From an uncultured Gemmatimonadales bacterium (GTDB lineage Bacteria; Gemmatimonadota; Gemmatimonadetes; JACCXV01; JAHWKZ01), in NCBI GenBank assembly GCA_947259315.1, contig CAMYLR010000004.1:146192-210191 (forward strand): DNA of 64,000 nucleotides, read 5' to 3'. The first letter of the stretch is position 1. The number at the start of each line of letters is the position of its first letter. Made by a program: the position numbers and the translations under genes. Shown piece by piece: positions 27,628 to 36,661 of this stretch. The notes beneath the pieces were generated by a model that was given only the letters and a program-made list of their open reading frames with translations, was not told where the DNA came from and did no database searches.

Positions 27628-28791
27628 TCACGCCGCACTCATGACGGCGGGGTATTTGAGCCCGTGCCCGGTGACAAAACACACCACCCGTTCGTGACGC
27701 GCGATCGCACCGGCGTCGAGCAGCTTGTTCAGTGCGCCAACCGTGGCCCCGGCCTCCGGCCCGGCCAAGATCCCTTCCTCGCTCGCCAACTGGTGGGCAC
27801 CATCGAGGAGCTGAGGATCGGACACCGCGACCGCGGCGCCACCCGAAGAGCGGAGCGTCGCCAGGATCAGAAAGTCACCCAGAGCCGATGGTACTCTGAG
27901 ACCGCTGGCCACCGTCTCGGGATCGGCCACCGGAATCGCGGCATCCGCACCGGCCCGAAAAGCAGCCACGATCGGCGCGCAGCCGATCGCTTGAACGGCG
28001 ATCATGCGCGGCCGGTCGGCACCGATCCAACCCAGAGCTTGCATTTCGTCGAACGCTTTCCACATAGCGATCAAACCGGTGCCACCGCCGGTGGGGTAGA
28101 CGATCGCGTCGGGTAGCTGCCAATCGAACGCTTCGGCCAGCTCGTACCCCATCGTCTTCTTGCCCTCGATCCGGTAGGGCTCGCGCAAGGTCGAGATATC
28201 GAACGAACCGTTCTCCGCGATCCGTTCGCGCACCCACTGACCGGCGTTTGCGATCGACCCGGCGACCAGATGCAGATCGGCGCCAAACGCATGGCACTCG
28301 TCGATGATCGGCCGCGGTGTCGACTCGGGCATCGCTACCGTGCAGGTGAGACCGGCGGCCGCGCAGTACGCAGCCGCGGCGCTGCCGGCGTTGCCGGCGC
28401 TCGGAAGGATGACGCCGCGCGCGCCCAAAGCGCGTGCACGATGCACGGCTACCGCCATCCCGCGGGCCTTGAACGTGCCGGTCGGGTTTAGTCCCTCGTC
28501 CTTGAAGTAGAGTCGTTCGAGGCCCAGTGCGGGGCCGATCCGCTGCGAACGGACGAGCGGGGTCCACCCCTCACCCAAGGTGAGCGGCGTCTCATCAACT
28601 CCGATCGGCATGACCTCGTGGTAACGCCAGACATCGGTGCGCTCACGATCGGCACCGGGGTGTGGCGCGTGTGCCGCGAGCGCGGGCAGGTCGTAGTGCG
28701 CCATCAATGGAGCGCCGCAACCACACGTGTTCGTCAGCTCGGCGGCCGACGCCGTCTGTCCGCAACGAGTGCACGCCAGGTGGTCGACCAT
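27628..28791 (-). CDS. thrC: Threonine synthase
   Basis: 387 aa. ATG 28791 shares one base with the ispF stop (TAATG). An N-terminal zinc ribbon (CTRCG, then CGCGAP) precedes the fold-type II PLP domain. The PLP lysine is in NPTGTFKARGMAVAV, the phosphate-binding loop is the Ser/Gly-rich ILPSAGNAGSAAAAYCA, and the Asn-rich YPTGGGTGLIAMWKA follows. It converts O-phosphohomoserine to threonine in the cytosol. Zinc-ribbon forms are common outside Proteobacteria. Related PLP lyases share this fold, so the symbol is likely but not certain. Confidence 0.88.
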   Translation of the reverse strand: MVDHLACTRCGQTASAAELTNTCGCGAPLMAHYDLPALAAHAPHPGADRERTDVWRYHEVMPIGVDETPLTLGEGWTPLVRSQRIGPALGLERLYFKDEGLNPTGTFKARGMAVAVHRARALGARGVILPSAGNAGSAAAAYCAAAGLTCTVAMPESTPRPIIDECHAFGADLHLVAGSIANAGQWVRERIAENGSFDISTLREPYRIEGKKTMGYELAEAFDWQLPDAIVYPTGGGTGLIAMWKAFDEMQALGWIGADRPRMIAVQAIGCAPIVAAFRAGADAAIPVADPETVASGLRVPSALGDFLILATLRSSGGAAVAVSDPQLLDGAHQLASEEGILAGPEAGATVGALNKLLDAGAIARHERVVCFVTGHGLKYPAVMSAA

Positions 28792-29267
28792 TAGCCCGAC
28801 TCGAGGGTGGCTACCGCTAACGCGGCGATGCCTTCTTCGCGACCCAACACGCCCAATCCTTCAAACGTCGTCGCCTTGACGCTCACCCGATCGCGGTCGA
28901 TGCCGAGCGCAGCAACGATCCGGTCGCGCATCGCGGGGACGTGCGGTTGCATGCGTGGCGCTTCAGCGATCACCGTCGCATCGACGTTGACGATCGTAAA
29001 TCCGCCGGCGCTGATCCGGCCGGCGACTTCCCGCAGGAGCTCGATGCTGTCGGCACCCTCGTACCGCGGATCGTCGGGTGGAAAGAGTTGGCCGATGTCG
29101 CCCAGCGCCGCGGCTCCAAGCAAACCGTCTGCGATCGCGTGGAGCAAGGCGTCGGCGTCAGAGTGACCGGCCAACCCGCGCGGATGCTCGATCGTCACCC
29201 CACCCAACACGAGCGGTCGACCCTCGACCAACCGATGAACGTCGAACCCGATCCCGGTGCGCGTCAT
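28791..29267 (-). CDS. ispF: 2-C-methyl-D-erythritol 2,4-cyclodiphosphate synthase
   Basis: 158 aa from ATG 29267, overlapping the ispD stop by 4 bp (ATGA). The zinc site GFDVHRL (D and H) and the signature [28 protein letters not shown] are intact, and the C-terminal [17 protein letters not shown] is typical. It is the MEP pathway step after IspD/IspE and works as a trimer. It is coupled to ispD upstream; ispE is not in the window. Confidence 0.96.
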   Translation of the reverse strand: MTRTGIGFDVHRLVEGRPLVLGGVTIEHPRGLAGHSDADALLHAIADGLLGAAALGDIGQLFPPDDPRYEGADSIELLREVAGRISAGGFTIVNVDATVIAEAPRMQPHVPAMRDRIVAALGIDRDRVSVKATTFEGLGVLGREEGIAALAVATLESG

Positions 29268-29935
29268 CGCCACCGGACGTGCCCCCGATCGATCATCTCC
29301 TCGGCCCACTCCCAATCGGCGCTGGCGGTGAGCTTGCGGTTGAGAGGTTCGCCCTCGATCCAGAAGACCGGCACACCGAGCGCCTCGCACAGCCAGGCGT
29401 CGTCGGTCGCTTCCCCAGGATCTGAGTTCGCGTGCGCACGCTCGAGGACCTCGGTTGGGAACCCTTGTGGCGTTTGGGCGAGGACAAATCGGTCCCGATC
29501 GCGGGTCGCGGTGATCCGGTCGCCGTCGGTCTCTTTGAGCGTGTCGTGGATCGGCAACGCTGGAACGACGGCCCGACCTTGGGCGGCCCGGCGGCCGACG
29601 CGCTCGACCAGCCCACGGCTGGCAAACGGACGCGCGGCGTCGTGAACCAACACGGTTCGAGCCTCCCCTATCAGCGCCAGCCCGGCGGCGACCGAATCAC
29701 GCCGTCGCGCACCGCCGGCCGTCACCAACACTCGATTCGCGTCATCCCCGAGATGACCGTGGAGCAGTCCCTCTCCTAGATCGAGGTCGTCACGGGGCAG
29801 GACGACCACTACCGGACCTGCCAACGCGCCCAGCAACGCGCGCGCCGCCCAGCAGACCGTCGGCCGACCGTCCAGCAAGCGGAACTGCTTGGCTTCACCA
29901 CCCATCCGCCGGCTGCTGCCGGCGGCTACGACCAC
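29264..29935 (-). CDS. ispD: 2-C-methyl-D-erythritol 4-phosphate cytidylyltransferase
   Basis: 223 aa. The start is GTG 29935, 14 bp after the PIN-protein stop. There is no clear ribosome site, and a CTG six codons upstream (29953) is also in frame. Nucleotidyltransferase motifs: [56 protein letters not shown]. It makes CDP-methylerythritol for isoprenoid synthesis. It is followed directly by ispF. Confidence 0.94.
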   Translation of the reverse strand: MVVAAGSSRRMGGEAKQFRLLDGRPTVCWAARALLGALAGPVVVVLPRDDLDLGEGLLHGHLGDDANRVLVTAGGARRRDSVAAGLALIGEARTVLVHDAARPFASRGLVERVGRRAAQGRAVVPALPIHDTLKETDGDRITATRDRDRFVLAQTPQGFPTEVLERAHANSDPGEATDDAWLCEALGVPVFWIEGEPLNRKLTASADWEWAEEMIDRGHVRWR

Positions 29936-29949
29936 GCCGGCGGCCCGGA

Positions 29950-30987
29950 TCAGGGGCTGTTCGCCCCGCTCATCGCGGCGCCGCTTCCGAGGTCGGCCCC
30001 CTCGCCGCTCTTCTTGGCGAAGATCAATGTGCCGGCCCGAGTCTCATGAAGGCCGGTGACCGCGACTCGCAGCGTCTTGCCGATATCGTCGCGCGAGTCT
30101 TCGACCACGACCATGTTGCCGTTGTCGAGGTAGCCGACCGCTTGCTCCTTCTCCTTGCCCTGTTTGACGAGTCGAACGACGAGCTCGTCGCCAGATAGGA
30201 TTTCGGGCTCGAGCATCGTCGCCACGTCGTTCAGATTGACGATCGGGATGCCGCGGCGCTTGGCTTCTTCGATCATCGCTTCGTTGTGGGTCACCACTCG
30301 GGCATCGTGTTGCACCGCGTAGTCGAGCACACCCTCGATCTCCCCGTGCAACAGATCGAGCTCGCGAATGAACACCGGTCGCGTGCGGTTTTGCTGCAGA
30401 CGCTTGAGGCCATCCAGCCCACGCTCACCGCGGAAACGCTCGATCGGGATGTGGCTGGCCATCATCTCGTTCAGTTGATCGACGACGAACCGCGGGATCA
30501 CGATCTCGCCCGCCAAGAGTGGGCTCTCGGCCAGCTTTACGATCCGCCCGTCGATAAGCGACTTCTCGCCGACCAAGTACCGCGCCCGCCGGCCGGCTTC
30601 GGGATCGGCCTGCCGAAAGAGCGTCAGGTCGAGCGCCACCGCGCGTCCGGTGACGGCTCCGAGGTAGGCGCACACCAACACCAGCAGCAAGATGCCAAAC
30701 ACCGCCACCTGTGTTCCTCGGATCTCGGCGATGAACGGTATCGGCAAGCGTCCTATCACTGCCAGAAGCGACGACGCCAGTAGGATTCCGAGAATCAGCC
30801 CGATCCCACCAGCCAGCACCTGCCGCGGGTCGCCTTGTCGGATTCTGGCTTCCAAGAGGACGGTGATCAGCAGCATCAGTGCACCGCTGACGATCACCAA
30901 GTACGTCGAGACGTTAGGCTCTTCCAGGAGGGCCGCCGCGCCGAACAATACGACCAGCGCGACGAATACGAGGCGCAGATAAGTCAT
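29950..30987 (-). CDS. PIN/TRAM domain membrane protein (YacL-like)
   Basis: 345 aa. ATG 30987 follows GGAGG with spacing 7. Four N-terminal membrane segments (to about residue 125) are followed by a PIN nuclease-type domain (LIDGRIVKL, then IPRFVVDQLNEM, then VVTHNEAMIEEAKRRGIPIVNLND, with D and E ligands). A C-terminal TRAM beta barrel follows (GKEKEQAVGYLDNGNMVVVEDSRDDIGK). This is the YacL architecture, probably an inner-membrane RNA-binding or RNase protein. It heads the operon PIN, ispD, ispF, thrC, larC; a PIN-TRAM gene before ispD is also seen in Firmicutes. Confidence 0.9.
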   Translation of the reverse strand: MTYLRLVFVALVVLFGAAALLEEPNVSTYLVIVSGALMLLITVLLEARIRQGDPRQVLAGGIGLILGILLASSLLAVIGRLPIPFIAEIRGTQVAVFGILLLVLVCAYLGAVTGRAVALDLTLFRQADPEAGRRARYLVGEKSLIDGRIVKLAESPLLAGEIVIPRFVVDQLNEMMASHIPIERFRGERGLDGLKRLQQNRTRPVFIRELDLLHGEIEGVLDYAVQHDARVVTHNEAMIEEAKRRGIPIVNLNDVATMLEPEILSGDELVVRLVKQGKEKEQAVGYLDNGNMVVVEDSRDDIGKTLRVAVTGLHETRAGTLIFAKKSGEGADLGSGAAMSGANSP

Positions 30988-31008
30988 GGTATACCTCCGG
31001 TCTGATTG

Positions 31009-31043
31009 CGCATCGCCATATGTATTGAATGATGGGCGATGCG
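31009..31043. repeat. Inverted repeat upstream of the PIN/TRAM gene
   Basis: CGCATCGCC (31009-31017) and GGCGATGCG (31035-31043) are perfectly complementary around a 17-nt AT-rich centre. It lies between the radA stop and the PIN gene start. There is no T-tract, so an operator or mRNA structure is as likely as a terminator. Confidence 0.5.
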
Positions 31044-31062
31044 ATCCAAGGGCAAATCATCG

Positions 31063-32439
31063 TCATTTCGACAGGGCGAGCGCAACCGCCTCGCGCACCG
31101 TGGTGGCGGTTTCCAGGGTGATCCCTACACCGCGCTCGGTAGAGGCCCGAGCCGCGTCGCGATCGGGAGTTGCCAGAACGGCACGCTCGAACCCGAGCCG
31201 GGCAGCCTCTTTGAGCCGCGCCGCGGACCATCGCACGGGCCGAACCTCGCCCGTCAGGCCGACCTCGCCAAAGACGACCGTCCCCTGGCGCACCGGTCGA
31301 TCCGCGCGGCTGGATGCCAACGCCGTGATCACGCCCAAATCGACCGCCGGCTCGGTCAGCGTGAGCCCGCCGACCACGTTCAGGAACACATCGCTCGCCC
31401 CGAGCGCACAATCGGCCTTCTTCTCCAGCACCGCCAGCAACAACGACAATCGGCGCGCGTCAAACCCGCCGGCCACGCGCTGCGGTGTGGAGTACGGGCT
31501 CGATGCGACCAACGCCTGGACCTCGATGACCAGCGGCCGTGTGCCTTGCACGCTGGCCACGTGCGCCGAGCCGGGGACAGGCTCGCTGTCCCGTCCCGTG
31601 CCCAGGAACATCGCCGACGGGTTGTCGACGACTTCGAGCCCCCCGTCGTGCATCGTGAAAACGGCGATCTCGTGGGTCGAACCGTAGCGATTCTTGAGCG
31701 CCCTCAAGACCCGCAGCTCGTGGTGGTGGTCGCCCTCGAACTGCAGCACGACGTCGACCACGTGCTCCAACGTCTTGGGACCCGCAATCCCGCCTTCCTT
31801 GGTCACGTGTCCGACCAGGAAGACGCTGCTGCCGGTGGTCTTGCAGTGCCGGTGGAAGGCGTCGGCAGCGGCCCGTACCTGAGATACCGAGCCCGGTGCG
31901 CTCGACAACGCCGGGTCGTAGACCGTCTGGATCGAGTCGCACACGATGATCTCCGGCGAGGCCTGCCGACACGCGGCGAGCAGCCCGTCGACCGCGGTCC
32001 CCGCGGCGATCAAGACATCCGATCGATCGATGCCCAACCGTTCGGCGCGGAGTCGGATCTGAGCCGGCGACTCTTCACCGGCCAGGTAGAGCACGCGGTT
32101 ACCGTCGGCGGCCATCTGACCGGCCACCTGCAGGAGCAGCGTCGATTTCCCGACCCCCGGCTCGCCGGCAACGAGTGCGATCGACCCCGGAACGACGCCG
32201 CCACCCAAGAGCCGGTCGAGCTCGTCGAGGCCACTCGATCGACGCGAGAGATCGGATGCAGCCACGTCAGCCAGTGATTGCACTTTGGGTGCGGGACCCG
32301 AGCTGGCTTCTCTCCGCTCCACGACTTCTTCGACGAGCGTGTTCCACGCCTCGCACGACGGACAACGCCCGCCCCAACGGGGCGCGGTCGCGCCACAAGC
32401 TGTACAAGAGAACCGCGTCCGAACTCGAGCCGCGGTCAA
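31063..32439 (-). CDS. radA: DNA repair protein RadA (Sms)
   Basis: 458 aa. It starts at TTG 32439, overlapping the dnaB stop (TTGA); no other start precedes the zinc finger. An N-terminal C4 finger is FSCTACGATAPRWGGRCPSCEAW. The RecA-like core has Walker A GEPGVGKSTL and the RadA-specific RALKNRYGSTHEI (KNRFG-type motif). The C-terminal Lon-like domain has GGLTLTEPAVDLGVITALASS. RadA is a DnaB-like branch-migration helicase in recombination, which fits its place behind dnaB. Confidence 0.95.
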   Translation of the reverse strand: MTAARVRTRFSCTACGATAPRWGGRCPSCEAWNTLVEEVVERREASSGPAPKVQSLADVAASDLSRRSSGLDELDRLLGGGVVPGSIALVAGEPGVGKSTLLLQVAGQMAADGNRVLYLAGEESPAQIRLRAERLGIDRSDVLIAAGTAVDGLLAACRQASPEIIVCDSIQTVYDPALSSAPGSVSQVRAAADAFHRHCKTTGSSVFLVGHVTKEGGIAGPKTLEHVVDVVLQFEGDHHHELRVLRALKNRYGSTHEIAVFTMHDGGLEVVDNPSAMFLGTGRDSEPVPGSAHVASVQGTRPLVIEVQALVASSPYSTPQRVAGGFDARRLSLLLAVLEKKADCALGASDVFLNVVGGLTLTEPAVDLGVITALASSRADRPVRQGTVVFGEVGLTGEVRPVRWSAARLKEAARLGFERAVLATPDRDAARASTERGVGITLETATTVREAVALALSK

Positions 32440-33815
32440 GGAGTGGTGTGGAATGGGTCGAGGTTCTCGAACCGCATGTACTCGCTCAAGAACGCGAGCT
32501 CTACCGACCCGGTCGGCCCATTACGGTTCTTCCCCACGATCACTTCCGCGATTCCCTGCTTCTCGGTTTCGGGATGGTAGTATTCGTCGCGGTAGAGGAA
32601 GATCACCACGTCGGCATCTTGCTCCAGCGATCCGCTCTCCCTGAGGTCCGCCAATCGCGGTCGCTGATCGGCGCGGTGCTCGGGTCCGCGCGATAGCTGC
32701 GACAGCGCAACCACCGGGATGTTGAGCTCCTTGGACAGCGCCTTGAGTGAGCGGCTGATCTCGGTGATCTCTTGCTGACGGCTCTCGGCGCGGGTGCCGC
32801 TCTCCATGAGCTGCAGATAGTCGACGACCACCATTCCGATGTCGCGCTGCTGTTTGAGACGTCTCGCCTTGGCCCGCATCTCGAGCATGTTGAGCAAGCC
32901 GCTGTCGTCGATGTAGATCGCCGCGCGCCGCAGCCGTTCGCAGGCGTCGGCGACGTTCTTCCACTGGTCGCTCGAAGCCTGACCGGTGCGCAACGTCTTG
33001 AGCGACACACCTCCCTCGGTGCTAATCAGCCGCTGAACGAGCTGCTCCATCGACATCTCGAGGCTGAAGATCGCCACCGGGAGATCCTCCACGATCGCCG
33101 CGTGGGCGGCGACGTTCAGCGCGAAGCTCGTCTTCCCCATCGATGGGCGACCGGCGACGATGATCAGATCGCTGAGCTGAAAACCGGCGGTGAACTCGTC
33201 CAGATCGCGGAAGCCGGTCGCCGTTCCGGTGATCGCTTCCTTTTGTGCCGAAAGCGATTCGAGCTGCATCAATGCTCCCTGGAGAAGCTGGCCAATGGCG
33301 GTAAACGACTTCTTGAAGCGGTGCTCCGACAAGCGGAAGATCTTCTCTTCGGCGCGGTTCAACAGTTGGTCGGAGCGGTCGGTAGAGCGATACGCGTCGC
33401 TCGCGATGTCGGTGCCGGCGAGGATCAGTCGCCGCTTGACGGCGGAATCGAGCACCAGCTGCGCGTGGTAATCGATGTTGGCTGCGGTCGGGACGATCTC
33501 GACGATGCGCGCCAGGTACTCTTCGCCGCCCGCTTCCTCGAGCGACCCAAGCCGGTTGAGCTCCTCGCGCACCGCGAGCGCGTCCGGCGCGTGACCTTGA
33601 TCGCGGAGGTCGTTGATGGCGGCAAAAATCCGGCGGTGAGCGGGATGGTAGAAGTCCTCCTGGTCGAGGATCTCCATGGCGCGGTCGGCGGCTGTTTCCT
33701 CCAGCAACATCCCGCCGAGAACCGAGATCTCCGCTTCGTCGCTGTGTGGCGGAACCCGTTCGGCCCCAGTCGGGGTGACGATCGAGGAAGGGATCGTGGC
33801 CACGCCGTCGGTCAT
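32436..33815 (-). CDS. dnaB: Replicative DNA helicase DnaB
   Basis: 459 aa. ATG 33815 overlaps the glycosylase stop (ATGA). The N-terminal domain opens VPPHSDEAEISVLGGMLL; the linker is followed by the RecA-type core with Walker A AGRPSMGKTSFALN, Walker B VVVDYLQLM, and the arginine-finger region KALSKELNIPVVALSQLSR. YYHPETEKQGIAEVIVGKNRNGPTG closes the family signature. There is no intein. It unwinds DNA at the fork as a hexamer. Confidence 0.97.
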   Translation of the reverse strand: MTDGVATIPSSIVTPTGAERVPPHSDEAEISVLGGMLLEETAADRAMEILDQEDFYHPAHRRIFAAINDLRDQGHAPDALAVREELNRLGSLEEAGGEEYLARIVEIVPTAANIDYHAQLVLDSAVKRRLILAGTDIASDAYRSTDRSDQLLNRAEEKIFRLSEHRFKKSFTAIGQLLQGALMQLESLSAQKEAITGTATGFRDLDEFTAGFQLSDLIIVAGRPSMGKTSFALNVAAHAAIVEDLPVAIFSLEMSMEQLVQRLISTEGGVSLKTLRTGQASSDQWKNVADACERLRRAAIYIDDSGLLNMLEMRAKARRLKQQRDIGMVVVDYLQLMESGTRAESRQQEITEISRSLKALSKELNIPVVALSQLSRGPEHRADQRPRLADLRESGSLEQDADVVIFLYRDEYYHPETEKQGIAEVIVGKNRNGPTGSVELAFLSEYMRFENLDPFHTTP

Positions 33816-34531
33816 TGCGCCGCCCGCTTCTGCAGCTCCTCGTCGTACACCTTTTTGGCCAACTGCACATCCTCCCAGGTTGGGCGCTTGAACTTCGGGT
33901 TCCGGAGCAGCGCTGCCGGATGATACGTCGCCACCAACGGTACACCCCGATACTCGAACACGCGACCGCGGAGCGAAGCCATCGAGCCGTCGACGCCCAA
34001 CAGCGTGCGCGCCGCGTGACGACCGAGTGCGAGGATCACCGCTGGGTTGATGATCTCGATCTGCCGTTCGAGATACGGTTCACACGCTGCGACCTGTTGC
34101 AGGGTCGGGTCAGCGTTCTTGGGGGGCCGACTCTTCAAGATATTTGTGATGAAGACTTCGTCACGCCCGAAGCCGATCGCAGCCAAGATCTTGGTCAACA
34201 ACTGGCCGGCCTTGCCGACGAACGCCTCGCCCTGTTGATCCTCGTAGTAGCCCGGCGCCTCGCCGACGATCATAAAACCGGTGTGTGGAGTGCCGCTGCC
34301 AAAGACGCCCTGTGTTCGCGTCTTGTGGAGCTCACACTTTGTGCAACCCAGCACCTCCTGTTGCAACGCCTCCCATCCGGCGGCGTCAAAACCGGTCTCG
34401 TCCGGGGCGGTGCTGGTCGAGCCTACCGTCTCCTCGCCCACTTCGTCTGTCCGATACAAGAAACGCTCGCCGAGAGCTCGGGCTCTCGCCAATCGTGCGA
34501 CCGCCTCGCGACTCGCGCGTTGGTCGCTCAC
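33812..34531 (-). CDS. Family 4 uracil-DNA glycosylase, lacking one Fe-S cysteine
   Basis: 239 aa. GTG 34531 overlaps the coaBC stop (GTGA). Motifs of iron-sulfur UDGs: LGCTKCELHKTR (C63, C66), GEAPGYYEDQQGEAFVGKAGQLL, and HPAALLRNP. The usual third ligand, the Cys of KCRPP, is Ser here (LKSRPPKN), while the fourth (AACEPYL) is kept. The cluster may be absent or held by three Cys. The enzyme should remove uracil from DNA; whether it is active is uncertain. An N-terminal extension of about 55 aa is low in complexity. Confidence 0.87.
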   Translation of the reverse strand: MSDQRASREAVARLARARALGERFLYRTDEVGEETVGSTSTAPDETGFDAAGWEALQQEVLGCTKCELHKTRTQGVFGSGTPHTGFMIVGEAPGYYEDQQGEAFVGKAGQLLTKILAAIGFGRDEVFITNILKSRPPKNADPTLQQVAACEPYLERQIEIINPAVILALGRHAARTLLGVDGSMASLRGRVFEYRGVPLVATYHPAALLRNPKFKRPTWEDVQLAKKVYDEELQKRAAQ

Positions 34532-35754
34532 CTCTCGGCCGTCGTCAATGCGCTCTGTTTATCGAGAATGTGATTAACGAGCCGTTCGGCCAGCTCGTGC
34601 TTTGACATCAACTCAAAATCGGTAATCGCTCCGTCGCGACTCAGCAACGCCACCCGGTTCGTGGCGTGGCCGAAGCCGGCGCCCTCTTCGAGCGGGTTGT
34701 TCACGACGATATAGTCACAACCCTTCGATTCCAGTTTCGTGCGTGCGCGGTCGAGGATGTCGTCGGTTTCGACCGCAAACCCGATCAGCACCGTGGTAGG
34801 ATCACGATCGGCGGCAGCGCGGGCCAGGATGTCCTCGGTTCGGGAGAGCTGTAGCATGCCGTCCCACTCGTCCTTCTTGAGCTTGTGCTCAGCTCTATCC
34901 GGCGCCCAATCGTTGACCGCCGCCGCCATCCAGAGCTGTGATGCTCCGGGCAGCGCGGTTCGAACCGCTTCACTCATCTCGTCGACGGTGCGCACCGCGA
35001 CGGTGCGGACAAAGGGTGGCGTCGGTAACTCCGTCGGGCCGTGAATCAAGGTGACGTCCGCCCCGTGGAGCCATGCAGCCCGGGCGAGGGCGAAACCCAT
35101 CCGTCCGCTGGCGCGATTGGTCAATGTGCGCGCCGGGTCGATGTCCTCCTCAGTGCGACCGGCGGTCACGACGACGCGATGGCCCTCGAGACGTGTCGAG
35201 CCGTTGACGACCCGATCGAGCGCGGCCACGATCGATCGGTTCCCCGGCCACCTGCCGATCCCCTCTTCACCACACGCCAACGGCCCCTCGTCTGGCGTCA
35301 CGATCCAGTACCCGCGTTCGCGCAACACCGCGCGGTTGGCGACCACCGCCGGGTGACCGTACATCGTCGCGTTCATCGTCGGCACGAGCACCACCGGGGT
35401 GCTTCGCGGATCGACCGCCAGCAGCGTCGTCGTCAACAGATCGTCGCCGATCCCGGCCGCAGCTTTACCGAGCAGGCTCGCGGTCGCCGGGGCTACGACC
35501 AGTGCATCGATGCCGCGAGCGAAGTCGAGGTGCGGGAACTGCGCGTAGGCGCCCTCTTCGTCGTGGGACCACCCCTCCCAGAGCGAAGTCCCGATCTGCT
35601 CGCCGCTCAGCGCTTCGAACAGCGCCGGCCTCACGAGCTCGGCCGCGGACGCACTCTCGATCACGCGGACTCGCGCCCCCGCGCGTTGCAGATCACGCAT
35701 CAGATCGACTGCCTTGTAGCAGGCGATGCCGGACGTCACACCGAGAGTGATCAC
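34528..35754 (-). CDS. coaBC: Phosphopantothenoylcysteine decarboxylase / phosphopantothenate-cysteine ligase
   Basis: 408 aa from GTG 35754. An AGAGGT ribosome-like site lies next to an in-frame ATA 30 bp further up, so the true start may be earlier. The CoaC flavin half has TSGIACYKAVDLMRDL, the His in FPHLDFARGID, PTMNATMYGHPA and the Cys flap ACGEEGIGRW. The CoaB half has TAGRTEEDIDPARTLTNRASGRMG and AAAVNDWAPDRAEHKLKK. Both steps of CoA synthesis are present. It lies between rpoZ and the glycosylase gene. Confidence 0.94.
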   Translation of the reverse strand: MITLGVTSGIACYKAVDLMRDLQRAGARVRVIESASAAELVRPALFEALSGEQIGTSLWEGWSHDEEGAYAQFPHLDFARGIDALVVAPATASLLGKAAAGIGDDLLTTTLLAVDPRSTPVVLVPTMNATMYGHPAVVANRAVLRERGYWIVTPDEGPLACGEEGIGRWPGNRSIVAALDRVVNGSTRLEGHRVVVTAGRTEEDIDPARTLTNRASGRMGFALARAAWLHGADVTLIHGPTELPTPPFVRTVAVRTVDEMSEAVRTALPGASQLWMAAAVNDWAPDRAEHKLKKDEWDGMLQLSRTEDILARAAADRDPTTVLIGFAVETDDILDRARTKLESKGCDYIVVNNPLEEGAGFGHATNRVALLSRDGAITDFELMSKHELAERLVNHILDKQSALTTAER

Positions 35755-35780
35755 CCGGCCAGCGAATGGTTGGGGCTCGA

Positions 35781-35993
35781 CTATGGTGACCTCTTATCTA
35801 CGACTGCGTAGTCGATCTCGCCTGAAACGAGGTCTTCCAGCGCACGCGTGGTGTACTTCCTCTTCCACTCCTTGCCACCCTCCTTGGGCAGCTCGTTGAG
35901 CTTACGCGCATAAGCGGCCGCGACCATGATCGACTCGTACTTGTTCTCGCTCGTGGTCGCGGCGGCGATCTCTCCTGCCGTATAGACCTTCAT
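35781..35993 (-). CDS. rpoZ: RNA polymerase omega subunit
   Basis: 70 aa. ATG 35993 shares one base with the gmk stop (TGATG), and GGAGGG lies just upstream inside gmk. Omega features are the N-terminal strand, SENKYESIMVAAAYARKLNEL and the KYTTRALEDLVSGEIDY end, matching SRYxLVxxAAxRAR and AxxEIxxGKI patterns. Position after gmk and before coaBC is the standard order. Confidence 0.93.
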   Translation of the reverse strand: MKVYTAGEIAAATTSENKYESIMVAAAYARKLNELPKEGGKEWKRKYTTRALEDLVSGEIDYAVVDKRSP

Positions 35994-36661
35994 CAATTCC
36001 CTCCTGATCCGCAGATCGCGTCCACTCGTCCCCGATCGGGAAAGCGGCTGTCGATCCACTCTTGTAGGCTATCACGCCGGGCGCGTCGATGCTCCTCAGC
36101 GCGGATGATACTGGCGAACACTTCGACTGTCTTCTCCACCTCTTCATTGACGATCACGTACTGATAATCGGTTACGCAATCGATCTCGTTTAGCGCCTCA
36201 TCGACCCGTCCCTGAATCGCTTCCGACGATTCCGTGCCACGACCCCGAAGACGCTGTTCGAGGATCGCATGCGACGGCGGCAGCAAGAACACCGACACGG
36301 CGTCCGGATAGGCCTGCATGAGTTGCACGCCACCCTGAACGTCGACGTCGAGCAGAACGAAAAATCCGTCCGCCAGCGCAGCGGCGATCTCGGCCCTCGG
36401 CGTACCGTACAGGTGCCCGTGTACCACCGCCCACTCGGCCAACTCGTCCGCGTCCCGGGCACGCTCGAACTCGGTCGCGTCGACAAACCGGTAGTCGCCG
36501 TCGTCGATCTCGCCCTCGCGACGCGGACGCGTCGTCAGCGAGACTGAGAACCTCAGCCTCGGATCCTGCTTCAGCATCTCGTTTGCGACCGTTGTCTTGC
36601 CGGCTCCACTCGGCGCCGACAAAATGATCGGAAACGGCAGCGTCGTTGCTTCCGCGCTCAC
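35993..36661 (-). CDS. gmk: Guanylate kinase
   Basis: 222 aa. GTG 36661 overlaps the yicC stop (GTGA). P-loop LSAPSGAGKTTVANEML, GMP-binding SLTTRPRREGEIDDGDYRFVD, LLDVDVQGGVQLMQAYPDAVSVFLLPPS and a lid rich in Arg (RLRGRGTESSEAIQGRV). It phosphorylates GMP to GDP in the cytosol. Confidence 0.96.
   Translation of the reverse strand: MSAEATTLPFPIILSAPSGAGKTTVANEMLKQDPRLRFSVSLTTRPRREGEIDDGDYRFVDATEFERARDADELAEWAVVHGHLYGTPRAEIAAALADGFFVLLDVDVQGGVQLMQAYPDAVSVFLLPPSHAILEQRLRGRGTESSEAIQGRVDEALNEIDCVTDYQYVIVNEEVEKTVEVFASIIRAEEHRRARRDSLQEWIDSRFPDRGRVDAICGSGGN

Noticed and set aside
31009..31043. Terminator for radA
   Set aside because: No T tract and a long loop; recorded only as an inverted repeat.
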